Part shown: positions 17,244 through 24,502 of the stretch, piece by piece | Layout: each line of letters opens with the position of its first letter | Position numbering within the stretch: the stretch's first letter is position 1 | Assembly (NCBI GenBank): GCA_012519925.1 | Contig: JAAYPF010000042.1 | Span: 1 to 40,065 of the forward strand | Direction of reading: 5' to 3' | Length of the DNA: 40,065 nucleotides | From: Clostridiaceae bacterium | GTDB taxonomy: Bacteria > Bacillota > Clostridia > Acetivibrionales > Acetivibrionaceae | Translations under genes and position numbers: made by a program | The notes under the pieces: generated by a model | The model's database searches: none | Told to the model about the DNA's origin: nothing | The model's input: the letters and a program-made list of their open reading frames with translations, nothing else

Positions 17244-18563
17244 TTATTTACCCCCTTTTGAAGTTGCTTGTCTAACCTGTGTCTTACCAAGCCTAATTGA
17301 CTGAACAAGATGTATCTTTGCTGGACACGCATAAGAACAACTTCCACACTCTATACAATCATTTACATGGTATTTCTTAAGTTCCTCAATATTTTCCTTT
17401 AATGCATTGGTGTTTAAATAAAGTGGTAGTAAATTCATTGGACAAGCCTTAACACATCTACCACACCTTATACAGGCACTAGACTTAGGTAGAACTGCCT
17501 CTTTTTCTTCAAATGCCAAAAGTGCATTTGTATGTTTGAGAACTGAAGTCTCTAAAGAAAATTGAGCAATTCCCATCATAGGACCACCCATGAGTACCTT
17601 TACAGGCGGAACTTTAAACCCTCCATTAAATTCAAATACATCGGATAGGGAAGTTCCTATAAGTACTTCTAAATTTGAGGGGTTATTTACAGCAGTACCA
17701 TCAACTGTAACTCTTTTTTTGATAAGAGGCATCCCTGTTTTTATATACTCGGAAATAAATGAAATACTGTTGACATTCATAACGATTACACCAACATCGG
17801 AAGGCAACTTTCCCGAAGGAACTTTTCTTCCAGTAGTAGCGTAAATCAGCATTTTTTCCGCCCCTTGAGGATAGCGGGATTTGAGCTTTACAACATTGAC
17901 TTTGTCACTTTTAGATGCCACATTTGTCATCTCTTTTATCGCCTGTGGCTTATTGTCCTCAATACCTATGATCACGTTGTTGATTTTTAGTGCTTCCATA
18001 ACAATGTTAATTCCATTTAGGACATTCCAAGAATTCTCAATAATCTCTCTGTAATCTGAAGTGATAAAGGGCTCGCACTCAGCCGCATTAATAATTAGTG
18101 TATCGATCTTTTTGCCCTGTGGCGGTGAAAGCTTTATATGCGCTGGAAATCCTGCTCCACCTAAACCCACTAAGCCGGACTTTCTTATGGCACCTATAAA
18201 TTCTTCACTTGTTGAATATTTTGGAGGTTCAATGCTCTTATCAACCTCCTGCTTCCCATCAGTCTTAATTTCAACAGATGTGATATAAACACCTCCAGCA
18301 TAAAGCCTTGGCGACACATCGGTTACAGTTCCTGAAACACTTGAATGCACTGGAGCCGAGACAAATTTCTCTGTGTTCCCAAGTATCTGTCCCACCTTTA
18401 CTTCATCTCCCTTTTGAACAGAAGGTTCACAAGGAGCACCAATGTGCTGAAGCATAGGGATAACAACCTTTTCAGGCACTTTCATTCTAACTGTTTCGCA
18501 ATCTTGTGTCCTTTTAAAATGCGGAGCATTTACCCCACCTTTAAACATACTTTTAAACAACAT
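17244..18563 (-). CDS. rnfC: Rnf complex subunit RnfC (NADH-binding)
   Basis: Peripheral cytosolic subunit where NAD+ is reduced; homologous to the NuoF/NqrA domain. Over 439 residues it shows an N-terminal biotinyl/lipoyl-like domain (PVHSSVSGTV), the nucleotide loop GLGGAGFPAHIKL, a soluble-ligand-binding beta-grasp domain, and two C-terminal [4Fe-4S] motifs CIRCGRCVKACP and CIECGSCSYACP. The ATG at 18563 is used; the only ribosome-site candidate is a G-rich GGGGTTGG upstream. It is first in the operon. No promoter could be placed with confidence in the long upstream region. Confidence 0.95.
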   Translation of the reverse strand: MLFKSMFKGGVNAPHFKRTQDCETVRMKVPEKVVIPMLQHIGAPCEPSVQKGDEVKVGQILGNTEKFVSAPVHSSVSGTVTDVSPRLYAGGVYITSVEIKTDGKQEVDKSIEPPKYSTSEEFIGAIRKSGLVGLGGAGFPAHIKLSPPQGKKIDTLIINAAECEPFITSDYREIIENSWNVLNGINIVMEALKINNVIIGIEDNKPQAIKEMTNVASKSDKVNVVKLKSRYPQGAEKMLIYATTGRKVPSGKLPSDVGVIVMNVNSISFISEYIKTGMPLIKKRVTVDGTAVNNPSNLEVLIGTSLSDVFEFNGGFKVPPVKVLMGGPMMGIAQFSLETSVLKHTNALLAFEEKEAVLPKSSACIRCGRCVKACPMNLLPLYLNTNALKENIEELKKYHVNDCIECGSCSYACPAKIHLVQSIRLGKTQVRQATSKGGK

Positions 18564-18729
18564 ATATCCAACCCCATTTTATCTTTATATTAGTTCTATG
18601 TAGTTTGATTTTTACCCTATACGATAATTTTTGTACACTTTTATATCAGCGAAAGTTTAGAATTAGTATAAATAATCAACTTTTTAAGTATAACAATGGT
18701 TTTCTGTGATGACTAGGTAATCACCTTAA

Positions 18730-18747
18730 CTTGACATCATTGTCAAG
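18730..18747. promoter_or_regulatory. perfect inverted repeat centred on TTGACA
   Basis: CTTGACA and TGTCAAG (18730-18736 with 18741-18747) form a 7-bp palindrome with a 4-base spacer. It could be an operator or two divergent -35 boxes. No good -10 is present at 17 bases on either strand. Confidence 0.4.
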
Positions 18748-18782
18748 AAAAATAGCTTCGGTCATGAATTATCTTTTTCGCT

Positions 18783-18822
18783 AGGGAACTCTATAGTTCC
18801 CTTCAACGGATGCTTCGCATCC
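18783..18822. other. two tandem small hairpins before family 2 repeat copy 2
   Basis: AGGGAACT/AGTTCCCT with loop CTAT (18783-18802), then GGATGC/GCATCC with loop TTC (18808-18822). They lie directly before family 2 copy 2 and are absent before copy 1. They suggest a structured RNA, of no class I know. Confidence 0.5.
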
Positions 18823-18838
18823 TAGGTTGCATAGACAA

Positions 18839-18957
18839 GCGGTGTAGCGTAGCGAAACGACCAGCCTGAGCACCCTCCTTAAACCGGGAGAGGGGAATCC
18901 CCTTTCCAAACCCCAATATAGAAATTTACAAAAATAGCTTTTTATAAATTCCTATAC
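18839..18957 (+). repeat. family 2 repeat, copy 2 (upstream flank of rnf operon)
   Basis: Same orientation as copy 1 at 13444-13565; core 18846-18937 matches 13455-13546 at 83 of 92 positions by my count. The central hairpin is kept as GGAGAGGGG/CCCCTTTCC, with a G-T pair where copy 1 has A-T. The outer TATAGAAATTTA/TAAATTCCTATA stem is kept with one mismatch. Together the two copies form direct repeats about 5.4 kb apart around the six rnf genes. Confidence 0.8.
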
Positions 18958-19503
18958 TTTAAGAAAAGCACTCTTCACTTTTGAATAAAACTTTTATAGG
19001 CGAACATCTATAATTATATTTATTACTCTGAAATAAGTCAAATGCAATATTGGACATTTATCAGATAGAAGCATTATTGAATATTGTATACACAAAGTGT
19101 TCATTGATTTTCCATAAAATTTTATGCACTTTAATTAAATATTGTTTTTTTATACTTGGACGCATCATATATTATAATGGGCTATTTATTTTTCTATTTA
19201 CTCTATATTAGTAAACTTAGGAAGGCGAATCAATCTATATATCTTTTAATGAATTTTACATTGGTTATAGATGTTGCAAAATATATATGTTGATTCATAG
19301 GCCGGGGAAAATTCGATAATCTTCTGTACATTTTATTTGCTTTAACGAAAATGGAGGCTATCTGCAGAATTTTATAGTAATATTATTTAGAAAGGTTAGG
19401 CTATTCCAAAGAATAATATTTACAATAATTTAGGTCACGAAGCCATCAAACCTTTTGAAATTACAGTTGACCAATTATTTTTGGAATAACCTTCAAACGA
19501 TTT

Positions 19504-20577
19504 ATGCAAGCTTTTGTTAAACACAACATAAAAAAACTAATTAATTTAATAGTTATTGCTATCATACTTTTAGGACTATACATAGGAATAAAATATGTTT
19601 TTATTTTCCTAGCCCCTTTTCTTATAGCTACAGTGATTTCTGCAGTTAATGAACCAATTATTCTTTTTATTGAAAAAAAAACTAATCTAAACAGAAAAAT
19701 TTCCACAGTAATAACACTTACACTTTGCATATGTTCTATCGCAACTCTTGCTATATCCATACTTTTCAAGATTTATGCAGAACTTATAAAATTGCAAAGT
19801 AATCTTCCTAACTATATAACTAGTATTTCCTACCTTATATCCAGTTACTATTCAAGGATAAATGCCCTCTATAACAATCTTCCATTAAGTGTTCAAGAAA
19901 ACTTCAAAGATAATGTACTTGTTTTGTTACCAAAATTAGAAGAAGTTATAACTATCGTAGCCAGCTCAATTATAACTAGTATATCCTCTTTGCCTAAGCT
20001 TGGAATTTTTATCACCGTCGTCCTTTTATCTTCTTATTTCATAAGTAGTGATAAAGATAATATAAGAAATTTTTTATATAGACAAATACCTCGCAATTCG
20101 CAAAAAAACTTCTACAAAGCAAAAAATGGTGCCGTATCATCCATATTTGGCTATTTTAGAGCCCAGCTAATAATAATGGCTGTAACCTTCGTTATATCCA
20201 CATTAGGCTTCGTTATAATAAATACTGAATACGCAGTCATAATGGGTTTACTAACTGCAATTGCTGATGGTATACCTCTTTTGGGGTCTGGTATTGTAAT
20301 GGTTCCTTGGATAATTTTAAACTTCATTACCGGCAATGTCCGGATAGCTTTAGGTCTTTTAAGTGTATATCTGTTTGCTATCATAGTAAGACAAATAATT
20401 GAACCAAAGATTGTTTCCTCTCAAACTGGGCTTCATCCACTTGTAGCTTTAATTTCGATGTATTTAGGTTTAATGATTTTCGGTGTGCTCGGACTATTCT
20501 TAGGTCCTATAACAATGATTTTGCTAAAAAATCTCCACTCATCTGGCATTATTACTATTTGGAAAGATTCCCAGTAA
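19504..20577 (+). CDS. AI-2E/PerM family membrane protein, YtvI-like
   Basis: Multi-pass membrane protein of the AI-2E transporter (PerM) superfamily. Its 357 residues show an N-terminal pair of helices (LINLIVIAIILLGLYIGIKY, then VFIFLAPFLIATVIS), a central soluble stretch, and a C-terminal helix bundle with the family signature GIPLLGSGIVMVPW and IVEPKIV-like IIEPKIVSSQTGLHP. The best match by memory is the sporulation membrane protein YtvI; sporulation role is inference. The ATG has no clear ribosome site (the nearest GGAA is about 18 bases upstream), and the in-frame region back to the TGA at 19468 offers no better start. Its last 23 bases overlap the 3' end of prmC on the other strand. 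Confidence 0.78.
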   Translation: MQAFVKHNIKKLINLIVIAIILLGLYIGIKYVFIFLAPFLIATVISAVNEPIILFIEKKTNLNRKISTVITLTLCICSIATLAISILFKIYAELIKLQSNLPNYITSISYLISSYYSRINALYNNLPLSVQENFKDNVLVLLPKLEEVITIVASSIITSISSLPKLGIFITVVLLSSYFISSDKDNIRNFLYRQIPRNSQKNFYKAKNGAVSSIFGYFRAQLIIMAVTFVISTLGFVIINTEYAVIMGLLTAIADGIPLLGSGIVMVPWIILNFITGNVRIALGLLSVYLFAIIVRQIIEPKIVSSQTGLHPLVALISMYLGLMIFGVLGLFLGPITMILLKNLHSSGIITIWKDSQ

Positions 20578-21400
20578 CAACACGTTCTATCCCAGCTAGG
20601 TCTTTTTTTACCTTAATATTTTCAAAATTTACTTCCATGATTTCCACAACCTTTTGAGCCTGATCAAAACCCACTTCAAAGGCTAATAGCCCCTTTGACT
20701 CTAAAAAACTTACCGATTGTTGTGTTATTCTCCTATAAAAATCAAGACCGTCCGCTCCTCCATCTAAAGCAATTTTCGGCTCGAAGTCCTTAACTTGTTT
20801 GTCAAGCGTTTCAATAACTTCAATAGGTATATATGGAGGATTAGAAACAATTATATCAAATTTCTTAGGAGGAACATTGTCAAAAAGGTTGCTCTGAACA
20901 AAAACAGTATTCTCTTCAACACCACAATTTCGAGCATTTATCCTTGCAACCTCTAGAGCACCTTTTGAAATATCAACTCCCATAACCTGAGTATTTTTGC
21001 CATAGTAAGCAAGACTTATAGCTACACAACCAGAACCTGTGCCGATATCAAGAATACTAGCATTTTCCTTTTGACCAGCATACTCAAGCACAGATTCTAC
21101 CAATATTTCGGTATCCTGTCTTGGAATTAAGACTTTACGACAAACATTAAAGTTTAAAGACATGAATTCCTGAACCCCTGTTATATACTGAAGTGGCTCC
21201 CCTTCTGCTACTCTTTTCAAACATTCACAATAATTCTCATACTCGTCATTACTTAATAAATACTCATCATGGGAATAAAGGAAAGTTCTCTCGCGGCCAA
21301 GAATATAGCACAATATTGCCCCGGCTGTAACTACCGGGGCATCAATATTTGATAATTTAAGTTTTCTAATACCCTCTGCAAAAGCATCCTTTAATATCAA
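20555..21400 (-). CDS. prmC: peptide chain release factor N5-glutamine methyltransferase
   Basis: Methylates the Gln of the GGQ motif in release factors RF1 and RF2 using S-adenosylmethionine, improving translation termination. The 281 residues have the helical N-terminal domain, LIPRQDTEIL (91-100), the SAM loop LDIGTGSG (117-124) and the catalytic NPPY (187-190). The start codon is TTG at 21400, about 6 bases after GGGAG; no ATG fits. It follows a DUF1385 gene, an association seen in many Firmicutes. Its 3' end overlaps the convergent YtvI-like gene by 23 bases. Confidence 0.93.
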   Translation of the reverse strand: MILKDAFAEGIRKLKLSNIDAPVVTAGAILCYILGRERTFLYSHDEYLLSNDEYENYCECLKRVAEGEPLQYITGVQEFMSLNFNVCRKVLIPRQDTEILVESVLEYAGQKENASILDIGTGSGCVAISLAYYGKNTQVMGVDISKGALEVARINARNCGVEENTVFVQSNLFDNVPPKKFDIIVSNPPYIPIEVIETLDKQVKDFEPKIALDGGADGLDFYRRITQQSVSFLESKGLLAFEVGFDQAQKVVEIMEVNFENIKVKKDLAGIERVVTGNLSK

Positions 21401-21482
21401 TGTAATCTCCCTTTTTATCCTTTACAAAAATTTTAACTATGAAGTGGTAACAGCAAAGTTTTTAAATAACCTTGCCTAATTT

Positions 21483-22466
21483 TCACCATTTATCCTCACC
21501 TTCATCTGTTGTTTCCAAAACATTTTTCATTGCTTCTATAGCAACTTCAACCATACTATCCTCAGGCTCTTTGGTAGTGTAGTTTTGAAACATCAAACCC
21601 GGTACATTTAGTAACTGAACAACCTTTGATTGACTTTTTCCTGCAAACTTAATAATTTCATAAGAGATTCCTGCAACAACAGGTAATAACAATAACCTTA
21701 TTATCATATTTTTCCACGCCTCATTATACCAGCCTGCAAAGGAAAACACCAAAATACTCACAATCATAACCGTAAAAAGGAACGAAGTTCCACACCTAGG
21801 ATGTCTAGTTGTGTACTTCTGAATATTCTCTACAGTAAGTTCTTCTCCATGTTCATAACAATGGATGGTTTTGTGCTCTGCACCATGATACTGCCAAACC
21901 CGCTTAATATCGTTTAGGTTTGATATTAATACAATGTAAGAGAAAAATAAAATAATCTTTACTATGCCCTCAACAAGGTTGTACAATATAACTCCTGAAT
22001 TTGTATTTCTATCAAAAGGTAAAAAGCCCGCAATAAAGTTTGGGAGCAATATAAAGAGTGCAACACTAAATATAAGCGAAATAAATACAGAAATGTATAT
22101 TAAAGCATCCTGAAGTTTGTTTCCAAAAACTTTACCTAAAACCTTCTCAAAAAACTGATCAACCTTTGATGGTTCCTTTCCCTCTTCCTCTTCTTCCTCA
22201 AGGTCTACAAACTCCGCTGAAAACATTAGTGCTTTTATGCCAACAACCATCTGTTTGAAAAGACCAACAACCCCTCTTACCAAAGGCAATTTAGAAAGCT
22301 TGCTTTTCTTTGGCAACGGCCTCTTTTCTACTATTATTTCTCCATCGGGTTTTCTAACCGCAATTGCCACATTATTAGGCCCCATCATCATCAACCCTTC
22401 AATAAGGGCCTGCCCTCCTATACTGGTCATATGCTTTGGTTTATCATATATGTCTGAATTTTTCAT
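21483..22466 (-). CDS. DUF1385 family membrane protein (YqhQ-like)
   Basis: A conserved membrane protein of unknown function. I start it at ATG 22466, 6 bases after GAGG (327 residues); an in-frame upstream extension to 22523 would run across the promoter at 22495-22523. Family marks are GGQALIEGLMMMGP near the N-terminus, a long acidic run (LEEEEEEG) and at least four hydrophobic helices. YHGAEHKTIHCYE and HPRCGTSF carry conserved His and Cys that could bind a metal (inference). It lies 82 bases before prmC, probably in one operon. Confidence 0.88.
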   Translation of the reverse strand: MKNSDIYDKPKHMTSIGGQALIEGLMMMGPNNVAIAVRKPDGEIIVEKRPLPKKSKLSKLPLVRGVVGLFKQMVVGIKALMFSAEFVDLEEEEEEGKEPSKVDQFFEKVLGKVFGNKLQDALIYISVFISLIFSVALFILLPNFIAGFLPFDRNTNSGVILYNLVEGIVKIILFFSYIVLISNLNDIKRVWQYHGAEHKTIHCYEHGEELTVENIQKYTTRHPRCGTSFLFTVMIVSILVFSFAGWYNEAWKNMIIRLLLLPVVAGISYEIIKFAGKSQSKVVQLLNVPGLMFQNYTTKEPEDSMVEVAIEAMKNVLETTDEGEDKW

Positions 22467-22494
22467 TATAGACCTCATTTCACTTTTTTCTTTA

Positions 22495-22523
22495 ATTATA
22501 CTCCATACATATTGCAAACTCAA
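22495..22523 (-). promoter_or_regulatory. sigma-A promoter of DUF1385-prmC
   Basis: On the minus strand TTGAGT (22523-22518) and a perfect TATAAT (22500-22495) are 17 bases apart. The transcript would start about 22 bases before the chosen ATG at 22466, which supports that start. Confidence 0.75.
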
Positions 22524-22603
22524 GCAAGGATATTATTGGAATTGCATGTTTTATTACTGCAACAAACAAGGACTCAAAACAGCTTTAAATATAGCATTCT
22601 ATC

Positions 22604-22653
22604 TTTTTAACCAAATTAAAAGGAGCCTAGGCTCCTTTTAATTTGGTTAAAAA
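22604..22653. terminator. 50-bp perfect palindrome, terminator of motAB
   Basis: A perfect palindrome centred between 22628 and 22629 (centre CCTAGG). It begins with T5 and ends with A5, so each strand gives a long G+C-centred stem followed by a T tract. It starts 11 bases after the motB stop on the minus strand and lies about 80 bases before the DUF1385 promoter. Confidence 0.92.
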
Positions 22654-22663
22654 ATGTTAAATA

Positions 22664-23455
22664 TTATTCTTTGTCAATAACTATATCTATTCTTCTGTTT
22701 TTCTGGCGATTCACTTCTGTATCATTAGGTGCTATAGGTCTAAATTCGCCATTACCAGTTGCCGTTAATTGGGTAGGGTCAAGGGAACATTCATCAACAA
22801 GAAAGATAACTACATTTGTTGCTCTCTTTGTAGACAACTCCCAATTAGTGGGGAAAAGACTAGTATTAATGGGCAGAGTGTCAGTGTGCCCTTGCACTAC
22901 TATATTAGTATCAAGCCGCCTCATTAATTCTGCAAGCTTCTTTATTGTTTCTTTACCCGACCCCTTTATATCTGCTTTTCCAATATCAAAAAGTATAACA
23001 GAATCAATTCTAAGTATTATGGAAGTCTTGTCATCAACCACATGCACATATTCATCAAGCTCAAGATCCGAAATAAGATCCTCTACTTGTTTCTTGAATT
23101 GTTTAATAGTAGCCTCTTTATCTTGACCCTCAGTGGCTGAGATGTTTCCGCCTTCCTTATTATCGTTATTTGTGTTTTCGTCCCCAACATCTGATGGCAA
23201 AGTTTCATCTAAAACACTATAGATATCTTTACCCTCATTAAAATAGTATAACTCACCATTGCTAACATTCATAAAAGCTGAACGCAAAGATATTGCAACC
23301 TCTTTAAATTTCTGACTATCAACAGATGCCATAGAAAAAAGCAATATAAAGAAAGTCAGCAAAAGCGTGACTAAATCGCTATATGTCGTCATCCATTCAG
23401 GTGCTCCTTCTTGAACTTCATCTTCAGAGAAGCTCCTTCTATTTGCTTTACTCAT
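22664..23455 (-). CDS. motB: flagellar stator protein MotB
   Basis: Stator subunit that anchors MotA to peptidoglycan and carries the ion-binding aspartate. The single N-terminal membrane helix reads WMTTYSDLVTLLLTFFILLF, with the essential Asp at D27. A Glu/Asp/Asn-rich linker (about residues 85-115) leads to an OmpA-like peptidoglycan-binding domain with VQGHTDTLPIN and NRRIDIVI. At 263 residues it is normal length. GAGGG precedes the ATG. The gap after motA is 24 bases. Proton or sodium use cannot be decided from this sequence alone. Confidence 0.94.
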   Translation of the reverse strand: MSKANRRSFSEDEVQEGAPEWMTTYSDLVTLLLTFFILLFSMASVDSQKFKEVAISLRSAFMNVSNGELYYFNEGKDIYSVLDETLPSDVGDENTNNDNKEGGNISATEGQDKEATIKQFKKQVEDLISDLELDEYVHVVDDKTSIILRIDSVILFDIGKADIKGSGKETIKKLAELMRRLDTNIVVQGHTDTLPINTSLFPTNWELSTKRATNVVIFLVDECSLDPTQLTATGNGEFRPIAPNDTEVNRQKNRRIDIVIDKE

Positions 23456-23479
23456 ATTTTATCCCTCTTTTATAGATTA

Positions 23480-24286
23480 TTAGCTCGCCTGACTATTTCC
23501 TTCTGCATTTTTATCTTCAGCTAATTTATCATATTCAAGTTTCTCCCTAGGTGATAAGAACGACTTTAATTTATGCTCGAGTATTTTTGGGTTTTCACCG
23601 GCTTGTATGGACAATACTCCCTCTATAATCATTCTCTTTTCCTGTATTTCCTCTTTACTCTTTAACGACAGTTTGCTTGCAATAGGATTACAAATAAAGT
23701 TTGCAAGAACACTACCATAGAAAGTTGTTACAAGTGCTACTGCCATTGCAGGACCAATACCTGAAGGGTCATCAAGGGTATTTAACAACTGAATAAGACC
23801 TATTAGAGTACCTATCATACCCCAGGCTGGAAATTGAGCTGCCATCGTTTTAAAAAGCCCCGAGCCTTTATCATGCCTTGATTTCATATTCTCAATTTCC
23901 AAATCCATGGAATCAATTATAACCTCAGGTTCTACGCCGTCAACAACAAGCTGAAGAGATTCCTTTAAGAACTCATCTTCTATATTCTCCTGTTCTGCCT
24001 CAAGAGAAAGCAAGCCATCACGCCTAGCTTTCATTGAAAGCTCGACCAATAATTTTATTGTTTTGGCCTGAGAAGTCTCTTTTCCAATAAATACTTTATA
24101 CACTACTTTCATTATAAGTTTAACTTCCGATAACTTATATGAAATTAGACTTGCTGAAATACCTCCTCCAAGAACTATAACAATTGAAGCAAAGTCATAG
24201 AAAGTCCGAAGGCCACTATTAATGAGTATTGACCAAATTATACAAAACAGTCCAAATATTATCCCAATAATCGTTGCTATATCCAT
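23480..24286 (-). CDS. motA: flagellar stator protein MotA
   Basis: Four-helix stator subunit that drives flagellar rotation together with MotB. The 268 residues show two N-terminal helices, a cytosolic loop with charged residues that contacts the rotor (KARRDGLLSLE), and two C-terminal helices with the conserved prolines: FPAWGMIGTLIGL and the GIGPAMAVALVTTFYGS segment. AGAGGCGG precedes the ATG. A sigma-D-like promoter is 50-80 bases upstream. Confidence 0.95.
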   Translation of the reverse strand: MDIATIIGIIFGLFCIIWSILINSGLRTFYDFASIVIVLGGGISASLISYKLSEVKLIMKVVYKVFIGKETSQAKTIKLLVELSMKARRDGLLSLEAEQENIEDEFLKESLQLVVDGVEPEVIIDSMDLEIENMKSRHDKGSGLFKTMAAQFPAWGMIGTLIGLIQLLNTLDDPSGIGPAMAVALVTTFYGSVLANFICNPIASKLSLKSKEEIQEKRMIIEGVLSIQAGENPKILEHKLKSFLSPREKLEYDKLAEDKNAEGNSQAS

Positions 24287-24338
24287 ATTTCCGCCTCTAG
24301 TCTAAATATTTTTTTAGGTAAATTCTCTTCCCTATACT

Positions 24339-24366
24339 TTATCGGTAATTATTCAATTTTTTTTTA
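24339..24366 (-). promoter_or_regulatory. sigma-D (sigma-28) type promoter of motAB
   Basis: On the minus strand TAAA (24366-24363), 16 bases, then ACCGATAA (24346-24339), close to the flagellar consensus TAAA-N15-GCCGATAA. It lies about 50 bases before the motA start, as expected for a class III motility operon. Confidence 0.65.
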
Positions 24367-24502
24367 TAGTTTCTATGAGAATTTATAAAATAAATAATTT
24401 TTATAAAACCACTTTCATTAAAATCGCAAATATTCCATATTTAATAAGAATGTGTTATTATATGAACGAAATATTTTATCAAGATAAAGAAAAGGAGTTG
24501 CC

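Larger units (their letters stand above)
18564..19503. other. 940-bp non-coding region between rnfC and the YtvI-like gene
   Basis: No coding sequence is seen. From left to right: an A/T-rich rnfC upstream region, three hairpins (18730-18747, 18783-18802, 18808-18822), family 2 repeat copy 2 (18839-18957), and a roughly 540-bp stretch. That stretch has a possible promoter near 19154-19182 (TTATAC, 17 bases, TATAAT), a 9-bp inverted repeat (19379-19387 with 19412-19420) and a second long-range inverted repeat TATTCCAA (19402-19409) with TTGGAATA (19481-19488) just before the next start codon. Confidence 0.6.
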
